Part shown: piece by piece, positions 13,101 to 22,708 of the stretch | Position numbering within the stretch: the stretch's first letter is position 1 | Layout: every line of letters begins with the position of its first letter | Source of the DNA: Chaetorhynchus papuensis | Lineage: Eukaryota; Chordata; Aves; Passeriformes; Rhipiduridae | Reading direction: 5' to 3' | DNA: 64,000 nt | NCBI GenBank assembly: GCA_013396525.1 | Contig: VWYX01000665.1 | Span: 124,001-188,000, forward strand | Made by a program: the position numbers and the translations under genes | The notes under the pieces: model-generated | The model's input: the letters and a program-made list of their open reading frames with translations, nothing else | Database searches by the model: none | What the model was told of the DNA's origin: nothing

Positions 13101-16100
13101 CTTCACTGCTGCCATCAGCATCTGTGTGCATCAGGCAGAACAAGAGCTGAAATCCTCACCAGTATCAATCCTAACAGGCCTGACACAGCAGCAGTTCTAT
13201 TTGTTTCCTGGGCAAATCTCTGAACAAAACTTCAGGAGCTTCTAAGCCCTCTTGAGCTGTAAAGTGCCCACCTTGGTCTATTTTACACTTCTCTGTGCCA
13301 CTGCTAAAGCTCAGATGTAGAGCCATGCCACACCTCAGCAGTCTAACATTCCCACCCTGCAATTCCAGGCCCAGAGAATGGAGCTTACAGCATCTTCCTC
13401 TGGTGTCCAGGGTCCTTTCTTCAAGCTGGGGTCCACATTCTTTGTCCAGCGGTAAATCAGCTGAGCAGAATCTCTTCCTTCCATGTAATAAGCAACTAGA
13501 AGTGAAAAGGTTTATTTAACTCTGTTGTAATTAATATTTCTTCCTTTATCTGGACAACAGTTGCAAGCAGTGATTGCCATAAGCAGCACTTTAATCTCTT
13601 AAACAATGGTGCTCAGCCAAGTTTCCAAGATGGATAAAGGTTCCAAGAGATATTAAGTTCTTGCTGATATAAGGAAACTTCCAGACAGGTACAGGAAGCT
13701 TCCACCAAGGAAAAGAGAATGGGAGAAGGAAGCATTCCAGGTGAATGGAAGGTTTGTCACTTACTTTTCTTGTATGGGATATGGCTTCCCACTCTCATCT
13801 CTTGAACAAGCTCTAAAAGCATCCGATCCTCGTCCTTGGTCCATTCTTTCCTTTTTAAATCTTTGTTATAGATTTGGTACTTCTGCAAGCACTGGAAAGG
13901 TGTCCTGTTTGTCTTAATACAAGGAAAGCAGAGAGAAGCAGGTAACTGGTTATTTATGAGGACAAAAAGCAAGAGGAAAAAGCTAAAGTACCAAACGTTT
14001 TTGGTACTGTTCTTGGACACTTCTCAAAAAGCATTAATTAACAATGAATTAGCATTTACATTGTTTTTTAAACCTGACAAGAGGCAAAGTAAAGCCAAAA
14101 TGAACCAATGTGTCACCTCAGACCTTACCCCCAGCTCCTGGGCAATGGCCTGCCAGTCCAGGTACTTGTGTTTAGCAGCTATCTGCTTCAGCTCCTCTAT
14201 TTCCTCCTCAGTCCATTCCTTTTTGTTGATGCTTGGATGCTCCCAGTTTTGCCAAAACTTCCTCAGTTCTTCTGAGCTACGTCGTCCATCAAACTAAAAG
14301 AAACAACAAAAATACGTTTAGTCTCAGAGCTGGGATTAAGACACCTGGACAAACAGGAAAACCAGTTTTTTGCATTCCAGATATGTCCTATTGCCAAGTT
14401 TTCCAGAATTAAATCACCAAATTTAACAAGTTGGGATCACTTAACGGTCAGCTTGGAGAAATGCAAGCTGGAAACACTGGATGCAAACCAGGTCAGGTGA
14501 TTCTCAAGAGAAAGGACACAGATATCAGAGGCAGCAGAACCCCAACTGATCCCCCAACTCACATGGATGTTTGAGATTTTGTCCCAGTCATGCTCATCGA
14601 ATCTGCTTCCTATTAAGTCACTTTCTGGGAGTTGGCTAAAGCAGAAGGTACAAAGAGAAAGACACAATTGGATTAAATGGTTAATTAAACAGTTTGTCTT
14701 CTTGATCCTGCCTCATCTCATTCCTCCCACCTGTTCCTGACTTGCACAAGAACAGAACACTTGGATTAGCAGGAGAAACAATTAATGCCATATCCAAATA
14801 CGTTGCTCTCGATTTGTTCATGAGCAAAAGCTCAAAATTACAAAACATTTCAGAGCTCTCTGTTCCTTTGTTGCTAAAGTAAGAACCACTTAAAGCAGCA
14901 CCTCTCTGCTGGGTACAGACACTGCACTTTGTGTATCAAGGCCCAAACACATTTCTTAATAAAGAACTGTGGACACGAGAGAGCTGCACAGCCTCAATAG
15001 AAGTTAATTTTTTACAAGCCTACACAAATAAACATTTCTCCAAATGCCACATCTAGAAGTGGAAGGGGGGAACTTTAAGAGCTCAACTCTGAGACACTGC
15101 ATTTTTCACCAAGAACACATAAAAACTTCTTACTTAATTGACTTACTTAATTGACTCTATTTCTTGCTCCAAGTCTTTGATTTGCTTTTCCAAGGTCTGT
15201 TTCTCTGTTTCAGTCTTGACTTTCTCCAGTTTCTGATTCCAATAACTCATCCTGTTCAAAGACATTTTTAGCACTACTTAATAGGACAGATGGGAATGAG
15301 GTCAATGGCTTCAGAAGATGCACAGCAGAGACAGTTTCCCCATCATTCCCAGTATCATTCCTCCCTTCAAGTTTATTTCCACACAGAACTGTTCTCCCAG
15401 GTTTTCCCACAAGGCACACTCACTGCCCTATTTTTGCCATTTCAATGCAATCACTGACCCAGAACAGGTCTCAGATAAATCGTTTTGGTGTTTACAGAGA
15501 GAACCAATGGTTGCTGCAACAGCAATAAAGACTGTGCCAGCTCCAGCACAGAAACCCCTTGCTGGACACACCATTAGGCCTCAGCACATATCACAATTTC
15601 ACCTTCAAGCCCTGCAAAGTATTTGAAGTTAGTGCCAATGGGAACAGACAGATGGCTATAAAATCCCACAAACACAAACAATTAACACAGGAACTTGCTG
15701 GAGCAAGGTGGAATCTCCACGTCTACCTTCTCCTCCTTTCCCACACGATGTTCTCAGCGGGAGAAAAGAGGATTTTTGGGCAGTACTCACTTGAGCAGCT
15801 TTGGCTGGAGCAGGCGCTGCAGGCGGTCACTCACCACTGACTTCTGCAGCAGCGTCTTCTCTCCGGTTTTCCCTAAATGAACCAGAGGATCAGCCAGACA
15901 TCAGAGCAAAACCACTGCCAGGAGACACCTTCTGCTCCCAGCACCCCTGGGAACATCCTCCAGCTGTGCAGCAAGAGCTCCCTGCCCAAATCACCAGCAT
16001 CGTGTCAGACCTGGGCAAGGCACAGCCTCTGGCTCAGTTTTATTGGGATCTCCAAAGAAACCCCAATAAAGGAATCACCTGGAGCTGCAGGTGTCCCCTG

Positions 16101-17553
16101 AACTTCTCTCATCTGGGCATGAGTATTTACATTTGTTATATGAATATATACCTGTTATAGGTCTTCTAGAACACTGAACAGCACACAGACTTACTTACAC
16201 TTGGCTGAATGCAGCTGTTCAAAGGATTTTATGCCCTGAGCTGCCTTTTCCTTGGCATCTTCATTGGAAGGAGGGCCCTGATGAGGATTAGAAGGGTTAG
16301 ATACACTGGAGAGTCAGACAAAATTACTGTTTCTTCTTAAAACTCCAGCATGAACTGCTACAAAAATGACTGGAAACTCAAGCTTGTGCCAACTGTCACA
16401 CTCAGTGTTGAGCTTTGTTAGCAAGAGCTCACAGACACATCATTTAAATAGAAATATTACCAGTCATTGCTTAAATATATTAATATATAGATGGTGACAG
16501 CTGATATCTTGGCTACCACAAAAAGATCTCCTTTTACTGATGACCTTTTAAAAACACATGAAAAAAAGTACTAATAATTGCCCCAGAAAATACTAAAAAA
16601 AAAAATACAGAAAATTTCAGAAACTGAGAAAACTCAGTTTCACAGACAATCAGATTTCAATGAGAGCTTTAAACTGCAGCATGGAACTGGAAATGAAGAC
16701 AAATAAAGTTAAGTTGCAACCAAGAATGTTCAAGCCCCTGGTAGCTGCAATACCCTCAGAACTCACAGGGCTGAACAAACATTTCCAAAGGAGGGGGAGT
16801 GACAAAAGAGAGGAAAAAGGTTTCAGGCTGAGGAGTGACATTCAGTCACCCAAGTGAAATTAGAACATTTTAAACACATTACAATGTACATCCACCACTG
16901 AAGACACGTCAGTCTGGAGGCTGCTTATATTTACTTACAATTCCTGTTGTTTTATCCTTAAAATATGGCTTCATAAAATGACCCAAAAACACATTTGCTG
17001 GTAGATTTCTGCCATCTCCTGCCTTTGCTGTTTTTGAACCATCAAGCTCACACATGATTTCCTTCTGCAATACAAGAATGAATTGAACAGCATCAGTGTC
17101 TCCTTGGAATTCCTCATTTCAGAGAGCAGTGGCTGAGCCACCACAAACATTCCAAGGAGCACCAGACTGTAAATCAGTGCAAGAGTTAAAGGCAGGATTT
17201 GGAGCTTCCTGAGTTTGCACAGTACACTGCAGATGATTAAAGAGATGAATAAAACACTAACTTGCTACAACAAACTGAAATATAACCTGTAAAATACCCA
17301 TTTTTGGTTGTAAGAAAGCATTGAAATGTCAGCCAAATAAACCACGTTAGTCCTGAGCTTGAGGGGAAGGAAAGATGGCAAATGGCAACCCAGAAAAGCA
17401 CAGACATGAACATTTCACTCCTGCTTTGCTCACCTGCTGTGCTTTATTTTGTGCAATGAGCAGCTCCACTTCCTCAATCTTTTCCTTGATAACTTCTTGG
17501 TACACATAGTTCATCTGCAGGCAGGTTTCTGGATCCTGTGGCAGGCTTTCAAT

Positions 17554-17584
<31 letters not shown>

Positions 17585-18835
17585 CTGCTGTCTTCTTCTC
17601 TTTCCACTTCCTAGAGGGAAATAAGACATTTAGGGACACAAGAGAGAGAAAAAGTTGCTTTTAAAGCAGGTCTGTAACAATCAGCTCTGTAACTCAGCAC
17701 CTCTGAACCTGCTGAGTGACCACAGCCTGTGGGGTTTGCAGGGCCACAGAGCCAGAGCAGGGAGGCCTCTGACCCTGGCACCTGTCACATGAAGAAATCT
17801 CTGACACTGAATAACAAAGTCTGGGCAGGAACACCCAAACTCCAAGTCTTGCTGAGCACAAAGCCAAGGCAACTGCCTGGATTTCCCCAGAAAAGGGGAA
17901 AGTTTCCCTTCCTCCTGCTCCCTTCAACAGACAGGTGCAAATACGTGCTCAAAGAGAAAACAATTACCATTTCAGCATGAGAATCTTCATCATCACCATC
18001 TTCATTATCATCATCTGTTAGACAAACAAAACACAAAAACGCTGATTGTAATGGGATCAAAAGAAAGCTTTAAAACCAAATATTTTCAATTAAAACACAC
18101 AGGAAAAAGCACCAGAGGCATCTCAGCCATGACCATCAGTGGCTTTGGATACTGACAACGCTGTAAAGTAAAAAGTGTATTTAGTTATACTCCATTTATG
18201 CTTTTTTTTTTGATTGGTTGGGGTTTTTTTATGTGTTCTGGAGAAGGAAAAGAAGAGCAGCTCTGGATAACTACAACAACAACCAAGCTGCCGGGTGTGC
18301 AGCCAAGTGAACATTCCAAGCCAGCAGAAACACAGACTTTGCACCAGCAGCCCCTCAGCAACACTCGGGTGTGGTACAGACGCCTGGCCTCGGTTACACA
18401 GAACCGTACGAACAAAACACGGGTGGCTGAAGCCTCTCCGGACAGACAGAGACAAAGAATTGTCACCGATTCCTCTCGGCTTTGGAAAATGAACTTCAGG
18501 AGGCGCAGGAGGGCTGAGGGATGGTGCAGCGCACACAGCAGCTTGCGATGCTCGCTTAGGCCTCGCGATTTCACTGCCGGCGGTGTTTGTCGGGCTCTTG
18601 GGTGCAAAGCGAATGTGCAAAGCGCCGGTGCTGCCTGGGGAGCGCCCCGAGCCCCCCCCGAACCCGTACCGGAGCTGAGGCTGGAGTCGGACAGGACCAG
18701 ATCGACGTCGGCCCCGCCGGGCTGCAGGCTGCGCTCCAGCTGCTCGATCTCTCGGCGGATCTTCTCCCGCTCCGCATCGAGGTCGAGGCCCTGGGGGGAC
18801 CGGAGGGGCCCGGCCCGGCCCGGCCCGCGGGACAT
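7145..18835 (-). CDS. SNAPC4: SNAPC4 (SNAP190), large subunit of the snRNA-activating protein complex
   Basis: DNA-binding scaffold of SNAPc, which recognises the proximal sequence element of snRNA genes transcribed by Pol II and Pol III (family knowledge). Coding exons: 18835-18670, 18014-17968, 17610-17434, 17064-16939, 16277-16199, 15872-15791, 15251-15147, 14635-14563, 14293-14129, 13912-13765, 13495-13389, 13121-13027, 12880-12786, 12524-12439, 11990-11598, 11212-11123, 10903-10660, 10570-10500, 10189-10091, 9868-9841 and 9405-7145. Together they make 1579 codons with stop; human has 1469 aa. The N-terminus (DAEREKIRREIEQLERSL) and MNYVYQEVI match human. Myb repeats span about residues 270-517 (HDWDKISNI, RKEWTKDEDRM, KKGPWTPEEDA, GKWSLEEEEQL, GHWSKIASELPHR). 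MAVTPWVGNV lies near 760. The last exon is Ser/Pro/Gln-rich, then DNPAYLLLKARFLAAFTLP. A 28-nt micro-exon sets the frame of the last exon. The C-terminus differs from human RKRRRLV, so a further 3' exon is possible. Confidence 0.93.
17554..17583 (-). repeat. (GAT)10 trinucleotide microsatellite coding poly-Asp
   Basis: Ten uninterrupted ATC units on the plus strand read as ten GAT codons in SNAPC4 exon 3, within a SSDDDDDDDDDDIES stretch. A pure repeat in a coding exon is prone to length polymorphism. The human protein has an acidic but non-repetitive segment here. Confidence 0.95.
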
Positions 18836-19010
18836 GGCGGCACCGCCGCTCCCGGGGCTGCGCTGGCCCCGCCCCCCCGCTCCGCCAATCGCTGCTGCGC
18901 GCCGGGGTCAGCTGACGCCAACACGTGACACTGCGCGGCCAATCGGGGCGGGGCTCGGCGCACGTGCACTGCCAGGGGACGACCCCGGGTCTCGCAGGGA
19001 TCGCCCCGGG
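18836..19010 (-). promoter_or_regulatory. SNAPC4: SNAPC4 CpG-island promoter
   Basis: GC- and CpG-rich sequence directly upstream of the SNAPC4 ATG, which itself has a GCCGCC Kozak context. Visible elements are CCAAT boxes at 18885-18889 and 18939-18943, an E-box CACGTGAC at 18922-18929 and a second CACGTG core at 18961-18966. There is no TATA box. NF-Y and USF/MiT-type factors are the usual readers of these motifs (family knowledge; binding here is inferred). Confidence 0.75.
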
Positions 19011-19110
19011 CTGAGCCCCGAACGGGAGCGCGGCACCGGCACCGACCCACAACAGGGCTGCCCCTCCACAGAGCACACAACAGCAGCGAGAGCCCCGGCC
19101 GCAGCCTGGG

Positions 19111-19290
19111 ATGCTCGCAGAGTCCCGGCCGAAACCTGGGATGCTCGCAGAGCCCCGGCCGAAACCTGGGATGCTCGCAGAGCCCCGGCCGAAACCCGGG
19201 ATGCTCGCAGAGCCCCGGCCGAAACCTGGGATGCTCGCAGAGCCCCGGCCGAAACCCGGGATGCTCGCAGAGCCCCGGCCGAAACCCGGG
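19111..19290. repeat. 30-bp minisatellite, six tandem units
   Basis: Six head-to-tail units of exactly 30 bp, each starting atgctcgcag and ending in cggg or tggg. They differ only by a few C/T changes. A degraded partial unit precedes them at about 19085-19110. The array lies between the SNAPC4 promoter and the ENTR1 stop codon and is CpG-rich. Because 30 is divisible by three, frames stay open across it, including a ten-residue MLAEPRPKPG repeat, but nothing suggests it is translated. Confidence 0.95.
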
Positions 19291-19523
19291 GGAAGTGTGG
19301 GGTGCGAGGGATGAAGGGGCCGTGGGCGCAGCCCAGCAGCAGCAGGGATGTTTGTCTGCTCCGTTCGGGGTTTAGTGATCCCTTGGCTGTGGCTGCACGG
19401 CGGGAAGGGATGGAAAAGCCAGGTCTGCAGTTTGGCGCGTCGAAATGAGGCCAAGTATCAAAAATTCGCTTTTTAGTAAAGGTTTCCGTATGAAAACAAA
19501 GTCCTGCGTGTTGAGTGAGTCAC

Positions 19524-22500
19524 TCACTGTCCATCCTCTGACACCTCAGAGATTCTGTCTATGGATTTCAGGAGATCAGCAACGAGCTGCAGGGATTCTG
19601 CTCCAGAGAGCAGCTGCCTGGAAAGGTAGAGACGCAGTGTTAGATGGGGGGACAGGCAGCCAGGCAGTTTTGGGGGGGTTTGCCCACACTCTGTGATTTA
19701 TCAGCACTGGAGACTCAGAGATTCCCACTTTCCACTTATTTTTACCACCTACACTTGGAGGAAAACACACTGCAGCTAAGAACACGGAATAGCTCCTCCG
19801 GCACACAGCACAAACCCCTGAGCTCCACTCCTAAAAAACCCACCGAGGATGTTTGTTTGTGGCCCCAGAACGCAGCCAGGTGCCTGGGATGGTGTCAGGA
19901 GAGCAGTCCCAGCCTGGCTCACCTGATGGATGCCCGGGAGCTGGTTGTGACCTGGAGCAGGAGCTGCAGGGCCACCTCTGCGTTCTGCTTTGCCGTGGCC
20001 CATCCCGCCTGGGCCGCCCGCAGCGCCTCCTTCTCCAGCTTGGAATTCCTCAGCTCAGCCTGGGAGGAAGGGGCAAAAACCGTGTGAAACAAGCACAGAA
20101 CTCCAGCAGATGCTGTGCAGCTGATGAATACGTTCACACAGCAGTTTATGGGTGGGTAATGTAATAATTAACTAGCACGAATACAGTGAATACAATAAAA
20201 CAAGGTAATAAATAGTGACCAGATCCCAGAACCAGACTGCCTGCAGGGAGTGTCTTCCCAGAATCATCAGGGTTGGAAGGGACCCACATAGATACCCAGA
20301 CCAACCCCCTGCCAAGGGTCACCTGGAGCAGGTGACACAAGAACGTTTCCAGGTGTGTTTGGATGTCTCCAAAGAGGGAGACTCCACACATTCATCCCCT
20401 GGACAGTTTGCTCCAGGGTTCTGCCACCCTCCATGGAAAGAAGTTCTTCCTCCTTTTAGTTTCTGGCCATTGCTCCTCATCCTGTCACTGGGCACCACTG
20501 AAGAGTCTGGCACCATCCAGGCCCTCCCAGCTTTGGACAGGACACCACAACTCCCAAGCCTTTACTGAACCTCAAAACACACTCAGCATTTTCCCAAGAG
20601 CCTGCAAAAACCTTGTAAGGTCCTTTCCACTGGCTCAAGCCCGAGCTGCATCCCTGCAGCCCCAGCAATGCTGCATCCCTGCAGCCCCAGCAATGCTGCT
20701 CTGTACCTGGAGCAGTGCATTTTCCTGTCTCAGCTTGGCAGCGCTGTTCTCAGCTTTGACAGCCCGTTTCTGCAACAGAACAGAGGTTATTGAAACCACA
20801 GCGTGCTGAGGGTAAACCAGGCAGCTCTGAGCTACGTGGGAATGAGTGATTCCAGCACAGAACTCGGAGGGATATGGTTTGTGTTACAGCACGCCGTGTT
20901 CTGAATGTTTTAGGAGGTAGGAACAGCTCCCTCCTTCCTTCCTCACTGCTCCTTTCTGGCATCTGCAGAACCTCCCCACCCTCACAGGGAAGAATTTCTT
21001 CCTGACCTCTGATCTAAACCTCAGACCAGCACTTACAGTCATCAGCTGGAGATTCTGCTCCACGTGCTGCACCATCGCTTCCAAATCCTGCGCTTCTTTT
21101 TCTTCTTTGATTTTGTTTTCCTCAAGCTTCTTCTCAAGCTTCCTCATCCTTAAAAAACAAGGGATGGCATCCAGTAAGCACTTGCACCATTAAATACTTC
21201 AGGAGGGAAATTCTGGGAAAGAATCAAGAATCTCATTGTTTCACATCATAAGAAATATGAATTCTTCCCACAGAACTCCAGTTCTGGGCTGTGGCTCAGG
21301 GGATTTCTCTGTTCCACATCCAGCAGCATTAATGGGAACTCTACAGCTGAGCCACAAACACACAAACACACTCATGTGTCAGCTGGCTACATACTTTCCA
21401 AGACTTTTTCAATTAAAAAAAGCCCAACAGGTTTGCTCATGCATTTTTTAATAAATAGGATAGATTTCAACTCTATTTGTCTTCCTTAAGGATGCTGTTT
21501 CTAGTGAGCACCTCTTCTAAGCCAACCCCTTATGTGGTTATTTCCCCCCACACTGTGGCTCACGCACTTGTCTGCTTGAGTTTCAGACAGAATCTGAAGC
21601 TTATTGATCTTGCTTCTCAAAACAGCATTCTCTTCTTTTAGCTAAAAAAAACCAAACCAAAAAACCTCTCGTTAGAACTGAGGTGCATTTTCACAACAAA
21701 CCAAGATCAGTAACAGAATATTCAGCTTTAATACTGGAAATTCTTGCACTTTCTAATACATTCAAGCTTAATTTTACCTTCAGTTTACCCATCTGGAAAC
21801 CACTTCACTAACCCAGTGGGGCACAGGAATGCGACACTGAACCGCCAGCGCAAATGTGACTAATTAATGCTGCCAATTCTAAATGAACATGACCTCAAGG
21901 GGCAGGAGCACGAGGAAGTCACCCGGGTCATGCGCAGGGCAGCAGGACAGAGAAGGTACTGGACCCGATTCACGCCGAAAAGCACATTTCCAGCCCTAAT
22001 TCTCTTCCTCAGCATCTCCTGGTGGCAGCAGGCTGTGACATCGAGTTCTCTAACAAGCTGGCACCCGGCTCAGGGCTCGCTGACGGAGAGAGGTGCCGGG
22101 AGGGCGGGCAGCGCTCACCTGCTCGTAGCTGGGCTGCCCGAGCGGGGCACAGCCCGGCCCCGGGGCGGCTCCGAGCGGGGCCGCGCAGGAGCCGGAGCTG
22201 ACCAGGTGGGCCTGCTCCACGGCCAGCGGCTGGTAGCTCTCGCTCCATTCCTCCTCCTCCTCCTCCTCGTCCCCCGACTCTGCGGGCACTGCGGGGAGCG
22301 GGGGCACGACGGGCCCGGGCCAAGCCGCCTGCGGAGGGGAGAGCGGGGCTGAGGTGGGAGCCTTGACGAGACGGGATGGAGCCCGGCCGCGCTGCCGCCC
22401 AGAGCATTACCTGTGTGTCACCGCCCGCCCCGTCACCGCCGCGGGACTTGGAGCGGACGAACTCGCGGAAGGAGAAGGGGTTGGGCTCGGCCGAGGCTCC

Positions 22501-22539
22501 CGGGAGCGGCTCCACCACCGGCACCGGCGGCGCCGCCAT
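19524..22539 (-). CDS. ENTR1: ENTR1 (SDCCAG3), endosome-associated trafficking regulator 1
   Basis: Coiled-coil protein of endosomal recycling, cytokinesis and cilium-related traffic (family knowledge). Exons on the minus strand: 22539-22411, 22328-22119, 21641-21568, 21148-21037, 20769-20707, 20059-19923 and 19617-19524. They total 273 codons with stop. The signature near the N-terminus is EPNPFSFREFVRSK (human EANPFSFREFLKTK). An acidic patch with seven Glu ends in EWSESYQPLAVEQAH. The conserved coiled coil follows, with LKEENAVLRSKINKLQ, RKLEKKLEENKIKEE and VEQNLQLMTKRAVKAEN, then GAESLQLVADLLKSIDRISEV at the end. Human has 435 aa; the bird form lacks the human N-terminal extension and much of the Ser/Pro-rich middle. 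The start at 22539 lies in the promoter shared with PMPCA. ENTR1 is followed head-to-tail by SNAPC4, 690 bp away. Confidence 0.92.
20258..20560 (-). mobile_element. CR1 LINE 3' fragment
   Basis: The plus strand starts cagaatcatcagggttggaa and continues through accaaccccctgcc, ggatgtctcc and ccattgctcctcatcctgtc. This is the reverse complement of a CR1 3' end, so the element is on the minus strand, within the ENTR1 intron between the exons at 20707 and 20059. Confidence 0.88.
20645..20694. repeat. 25-bp tandem duplication
   Basis: Two adjacent perfect 25-bp copies (starting gctgcatccctgcagc) followed by a partial gctgct. They lie about 12 bp from the splice donor of the ENTR1 exon ending at 20707. 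No function is evident. Confidence 0.9.
20972..21018 (-). mobile_element. short CR1 fragment
   Basis: The plus strand carries the CR1 hallmark pieces accctcacagggaagaat, ttcttcctgacctctgatc and taaacct in reverse complement. The fragment ends about 18 bp from the donor of the ENTR1 exon 21148-21037. Its extent is approximate. Confidence 0.6.
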
Positions 22540-22708
22540 GGCCGCCTGAGGGCGGGGAGGGGCGGGGCCTCCCCGTCGGAGCGGACCAATGAGCGCGCGG
22601 TCGCCGCGGCCGCGCCCAATCGCGGCCTCGCCTGCGTCCCACCCCCGGCAGGGTAGGCCACGCCCCTTTCCCCGCCCACGTGACCCCGCGGTGCCGGGTG
22701 GCGGCAAG
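22540..22708. promoter_or_regulatory. Divergent ENTR1/PMPCA promoter
   Basis: The 169 bp between the two divergent ATGs is extremely CpG-rich. It contains CCAAT boxes at 22586-22590 and 22616-22620, and an E-box CACGTGAC at 22677-22684. The PMPCA start codon lies inside a YY1-type motif AAGATGGCGGC (22706-22716). There is no TATA box. Both genes must start within or beside this segment, so it is a bidirectional promoter (inference from geometry and motifs). Confidence 0.85.

Noticed and set aside
19111..19290. CRISPR-like repeat array
   Set aside because: Units are directly adjacent without spacers, in a vertebrate genome; it is a minisatellite.
18123..19454. Open frames of more than 400 codons on both strands
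   Set aside because: They arise from CpG-rich sequence and the 30-bp repeat lacking stops, and overlap SNAPC4 exon 1 and its promoter. They resemble no protein and have no splice logic.
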